This document shows positions 62,368-64,000 of a stretch of 64,000 nucleotides of DNA, piece by piece. Location of the stretch: contig NZ_SSSM01000005.1 of the NCBI RefSeq assembly GCF_004801885.1, forward strand, positions 310,001 through 374,000. Reading direction: 5' to 3'. The position numbers and the translations under genes were made by a program. Numbering within the stretch: the first letter of the stretch is position 1; each line of letters starts with the position of its first letter. The notes under the pieces are model-generated. The model did no database searches and was not told the origin of the DNA. It saw only the letters and a program-made list of their open reading frames with translations. The DNA comes from Naasia lichenicola (GTDB lineage: Bacteria; Actinomycetota; Actinomycetes; Actinomycetales; Microbacteriaceae).

Positions 62368-63009
62368 GTGGCCGATCCGTTCCCTCCCTCGACCCCGAGA
62401 TCGCCGGAGCTGAGCACCAACGGGGTGGGCCCGTGGCCGGGCGAGTGGCCCACCGATCCGCGCTACGACCCGGAGCTGTTGGAGCGGGGCGACAGCCGCA
62501 ACGTCGTCGACGAGTACCGGTACTGGACCGTCGAGGCGATCGTGGCGGATCTCGACCTGCGACGGCACCCGTTCTCGGTGGCGATCGAGAACTGGCAGCA
62601 CGACATGAACATCGGGTCGATCGTGCGCAGTGCCAATGCGTTCCTCGCGGAGACGGTGCACATCGTGGGCCTCCGTCGCTGGAACAGGCGCGGCGCGATG
62701 GTCACCGATCGGTATCAGCATGTGATCCACCACCCGACGGTCGAGGATCTCGTGACCTGGGCGCGGGAGCGGGACGTCCCGCTCGTCGGGATCGACAATC
62801 GGCCCGGTTCGGTGCGGATCGAGACGACGCAGCTGCCCGAGCGCTGCATCCTGCTCTTCGGCAGCGAGGGCCCCGGTCTCACCGATGAGGCCATCGCCGC
62901 CTGCAGCACGCTCGTGGAGATCGGCCAATACGGCTCGACGCGGTCGATCAACGCCTCCGCCGCAGCGGCGATCGTCATGCACACCTGGATCGAGCAGCAC
63001 GCCCTCTAA
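62368..63009 (+). CDS. TrmH/SpoU-family RNA 2'-O-methyltransferase
   Basis: The 213-residue SPOUT enzyme has the three motifs NIGSIVRSANAF (motif 1), LLFGSEGPGLTDEAIA (motif 2) and GQYGSTRSINASAAAAIVMHTW (motif 3). It lacks the N-terminal substrate-binding domain of RlmB but carries about 60 Pro- and charge-rich extra residues instead. It probably methylates a tRNA or rRNA ribose; the target base is not predictable. Confidence 0.92.
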   Translation: MADPFPPSTPRSPELSTNGVGPWPGEWPTDPRYDPELLERGDSRNVVDEYRYWTVEAIVADLDLRRHPFSVAIENWQHDMNIGSIVRSANAFLAETVHIVGLRRWNRRGAMVTDRYQHVIHHPTVEDLVTWARERDVPLVGIDNRPGSVRIETTQLPERCILLFGSEGPGLTDEAIAACSTLVEIGQYGSTRSINASAAAAIVMHTWIEQHAL

Positions 63010-63064
63010 GCGGGGCGCGCTGCGGCTGCAACGACCGCGTGAGTGCCGCGGGGACGCCTCCGAC

Positions 63065-64000
63065 CTAGTTGCCGCCGATCGGGGACGGCTGCAGGTTGCC
63101 GAGGGTGCGGAAGGTGGCCTGCTTCGCGGCGCCGACCACGACCACGACGAGGGCGCCGACCAGCCAGAGCACGAGCGGGACCACCGCCGCCAGCACCGCT
63201 TGCGACGTGCCGCCGTAGAGGAGCTGACGTATGCCGCTCACGGAATAGCTCATCGGAAGCGCGCTGTGCAGAGCGGCCAGCGGTGCGGGCAGGGTCTGCC
63301 ACGGGAACGTGCCGCCCGCGGTGACCAGCTGGACGATCATCAGGATCAGCGCGACGAACTGCCCCGCGCCGCCGAGCCAGACGTTCAGCGCGAGGACGAT
63401 GGCGGCGAAGGTGAGGGAGACGAGCAGCATGAAGCCGAGCAGGCCGACCGCGTTGGCCGGCTCGAGGTGCAGGCCCAGGGTCGCGACGAGGAAGACGATG
63501 ACCATCTCCACGGCGCCGAGCATCGCAGGGGTCAGCCAGCCCGCGAGCGCCGTGCGGATCGGTCGACGGGCGGCGGTCAGCGCCTCCCGGGACAGCGGGC
63601 GGATGATGAGGAAGATCGCATAGATGCCGATCCACGCCGCGAGCGTGATGAAGAACGGGGCGAGGCCGGCGCCGTAGTTCTGCGCCTCGGTGATCGCCAC
63701 CTGCTCGACCTCGACGGGATCCGCGATCGCGGCCGCGGTCGTCGCTCGATCGCCCGCGGTGGTCGCGGGAACCTGTGCGACTCCGTTGGCGAGAGACGAA
63801 TCGAGCCGGCTGCTGCCGTCCGCGAGCTGCGCGGTGCCGTCGGACAGGCTGGCCGCTCCGCTCTGCAGCTGAGCTGCCCCATCGGCGAGGCCGACCGCGC
63901 CCGCGTCGGCCGCGGATACGGCGGAACTGAGATCGGCAGCGGCGGAGTCGAGCCGATCCGCGCCGGTGGCGACCTGCGCGGAGGCGGAGGTCAAGGTGCC
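63065..64000 (-). CDS. YhgE/Pip-type membrane protein, C-terminal part (5' end beyond window)
   Basis: The frame stays open to the window edge, so the N-terminus is missing. The visible part has a repeated extracytoplasmic segment with heptad-like units (GLADGAAQLQSGAASLSDGTAQLADG). Six membrane helices of the ABC-2 permease kind follow. This layout marks the YhgE/Pip family, often linked with type VII secretion or peptide export. The C-terminus ends PSPIGGN. Confidence 0.85.
   Translation of the reverse strand, partial: GTLTSASAQVATGADRLDSAAADLSSAVSAADAGAVGLADGAAQLQSGAASLSDGTAQLADGSSRLDSSLANGVAQVPATTAGDRATTAAAIADPVEVEQVAITEAQNYGAGLAPFFITLAAWIGIYAIFLIIRPLSREALTAARRPIRTALAGWLTPAMLGAVEMVIVFLVATLGLHLEPANAVGLLGFMLLVSLTFAAIVLALNVWLGGAGQFVALILMIVQLVTAGGTFPWQTLPAPLAALHSALPMSYSVSGIRQLLYGGTSQAVLAAVVPLVLWLVGALVVVVVGAAKQATFRTLGNLQPSPIGGN

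Overview
The window is a strongly GC-rich (by eye), densely coded bacterial chromosome segment. Its content points to an actinobacterium, most likely the family Microbacteriaceae (Microbacterium-like). The clues are an HspR/HAIR-controlled dnaK-grpE-dnaJ-hspR operon, a C50 carotenoid cluster, a Zur-linked set of cysteine-free ribosomal proteins, many GTG starts, and a -10 hexamer sitting 6-8 bases before many start codons (leaderless transcripts). There is no integrase, transposase, CRISPR array or phage block. It reads as core chromosome with a few accessory modules, and no stretch longer than about 250 bases lacks a gene.

Layout. 1-7.3 kb: the 3' part of dnaB, two small membrane proteins, purB with a low-molecular-weight phosphatase (minus strand), a two-gene module of a WXG-like small protein and an alpha/beta hydrolase, a holin-like membrane protein and a hisC-type aminotransferase. 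7.4-10.9 kb: a 2-oxoacid dehydrogenase operon (E1 alpha, E1 beta, E2). 11-14.6 kb: a zinc block (Zur box, znuC, znuB, zur), then rpmB-rpmG-rpsN and an HU gene. 14.7-23.9 kb: a CopD-CtaG fusion, an anchored exported protein, a Pif1-like helicase, small membrane proteins, a Tat-type ferritin-like protein, an AraC/GyrI regulator, tRNA-Gly(CCC) and dcd. 23.9-29.6 kb: idi divergent from crtE-crtB-crtI-crtYe-crtYf-crtEb. 29.6-39.2 kb: an MFS transporter, the dnaK operon, a GT87-like glycosyltransferase and clpB. 39.2-45.4 kb: two ABC-2 exporters, an alcohol dehydrogenase and a threonine aldolase. 45.5-52 kb: a MarR-linked catabolic module (frameshifted alcohol dehydrogenase, aldehyde dehydrogenase, MaoC, SDR, acyl-CoA ligase). 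52-64 kb: a DUF6421-like protein, a membrane protein, an AEC transporter, an MFS/TetR drug-efflux pair, a hairpin-rich intergenic region, xthA, a BKACE-like enzyme, pyrE, a septum-formation-like protein, a HAD phosphatase, an orphan adenine DNA methyltransferase, a TrmH-family methylase and the end of a YhgE/Pip-type protein.

Regulatory logic visible in the DNA. A Zur box overlaps the -35 of znuCB-zur. HspR (HAIR) sites flank or overlap the dnaK and clpB promoters. Two identical 11-bp palindromes in the MarR module lie over its probable -10 elements. Two GTAATC-N4-GATTAC-type sites separate the MFS pump from its TetR regulator. A three-copy palindromic repeat (GGCAGAACTGGGC-type arms with a conserved loop) marks three gene ends, and a separate inverted repeat family plus hairpins fill 57.2-57.46 kb. 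The least described elements are the palindrome family, the WXG-like/hydrolase pair and the pattern of leaderless starts.
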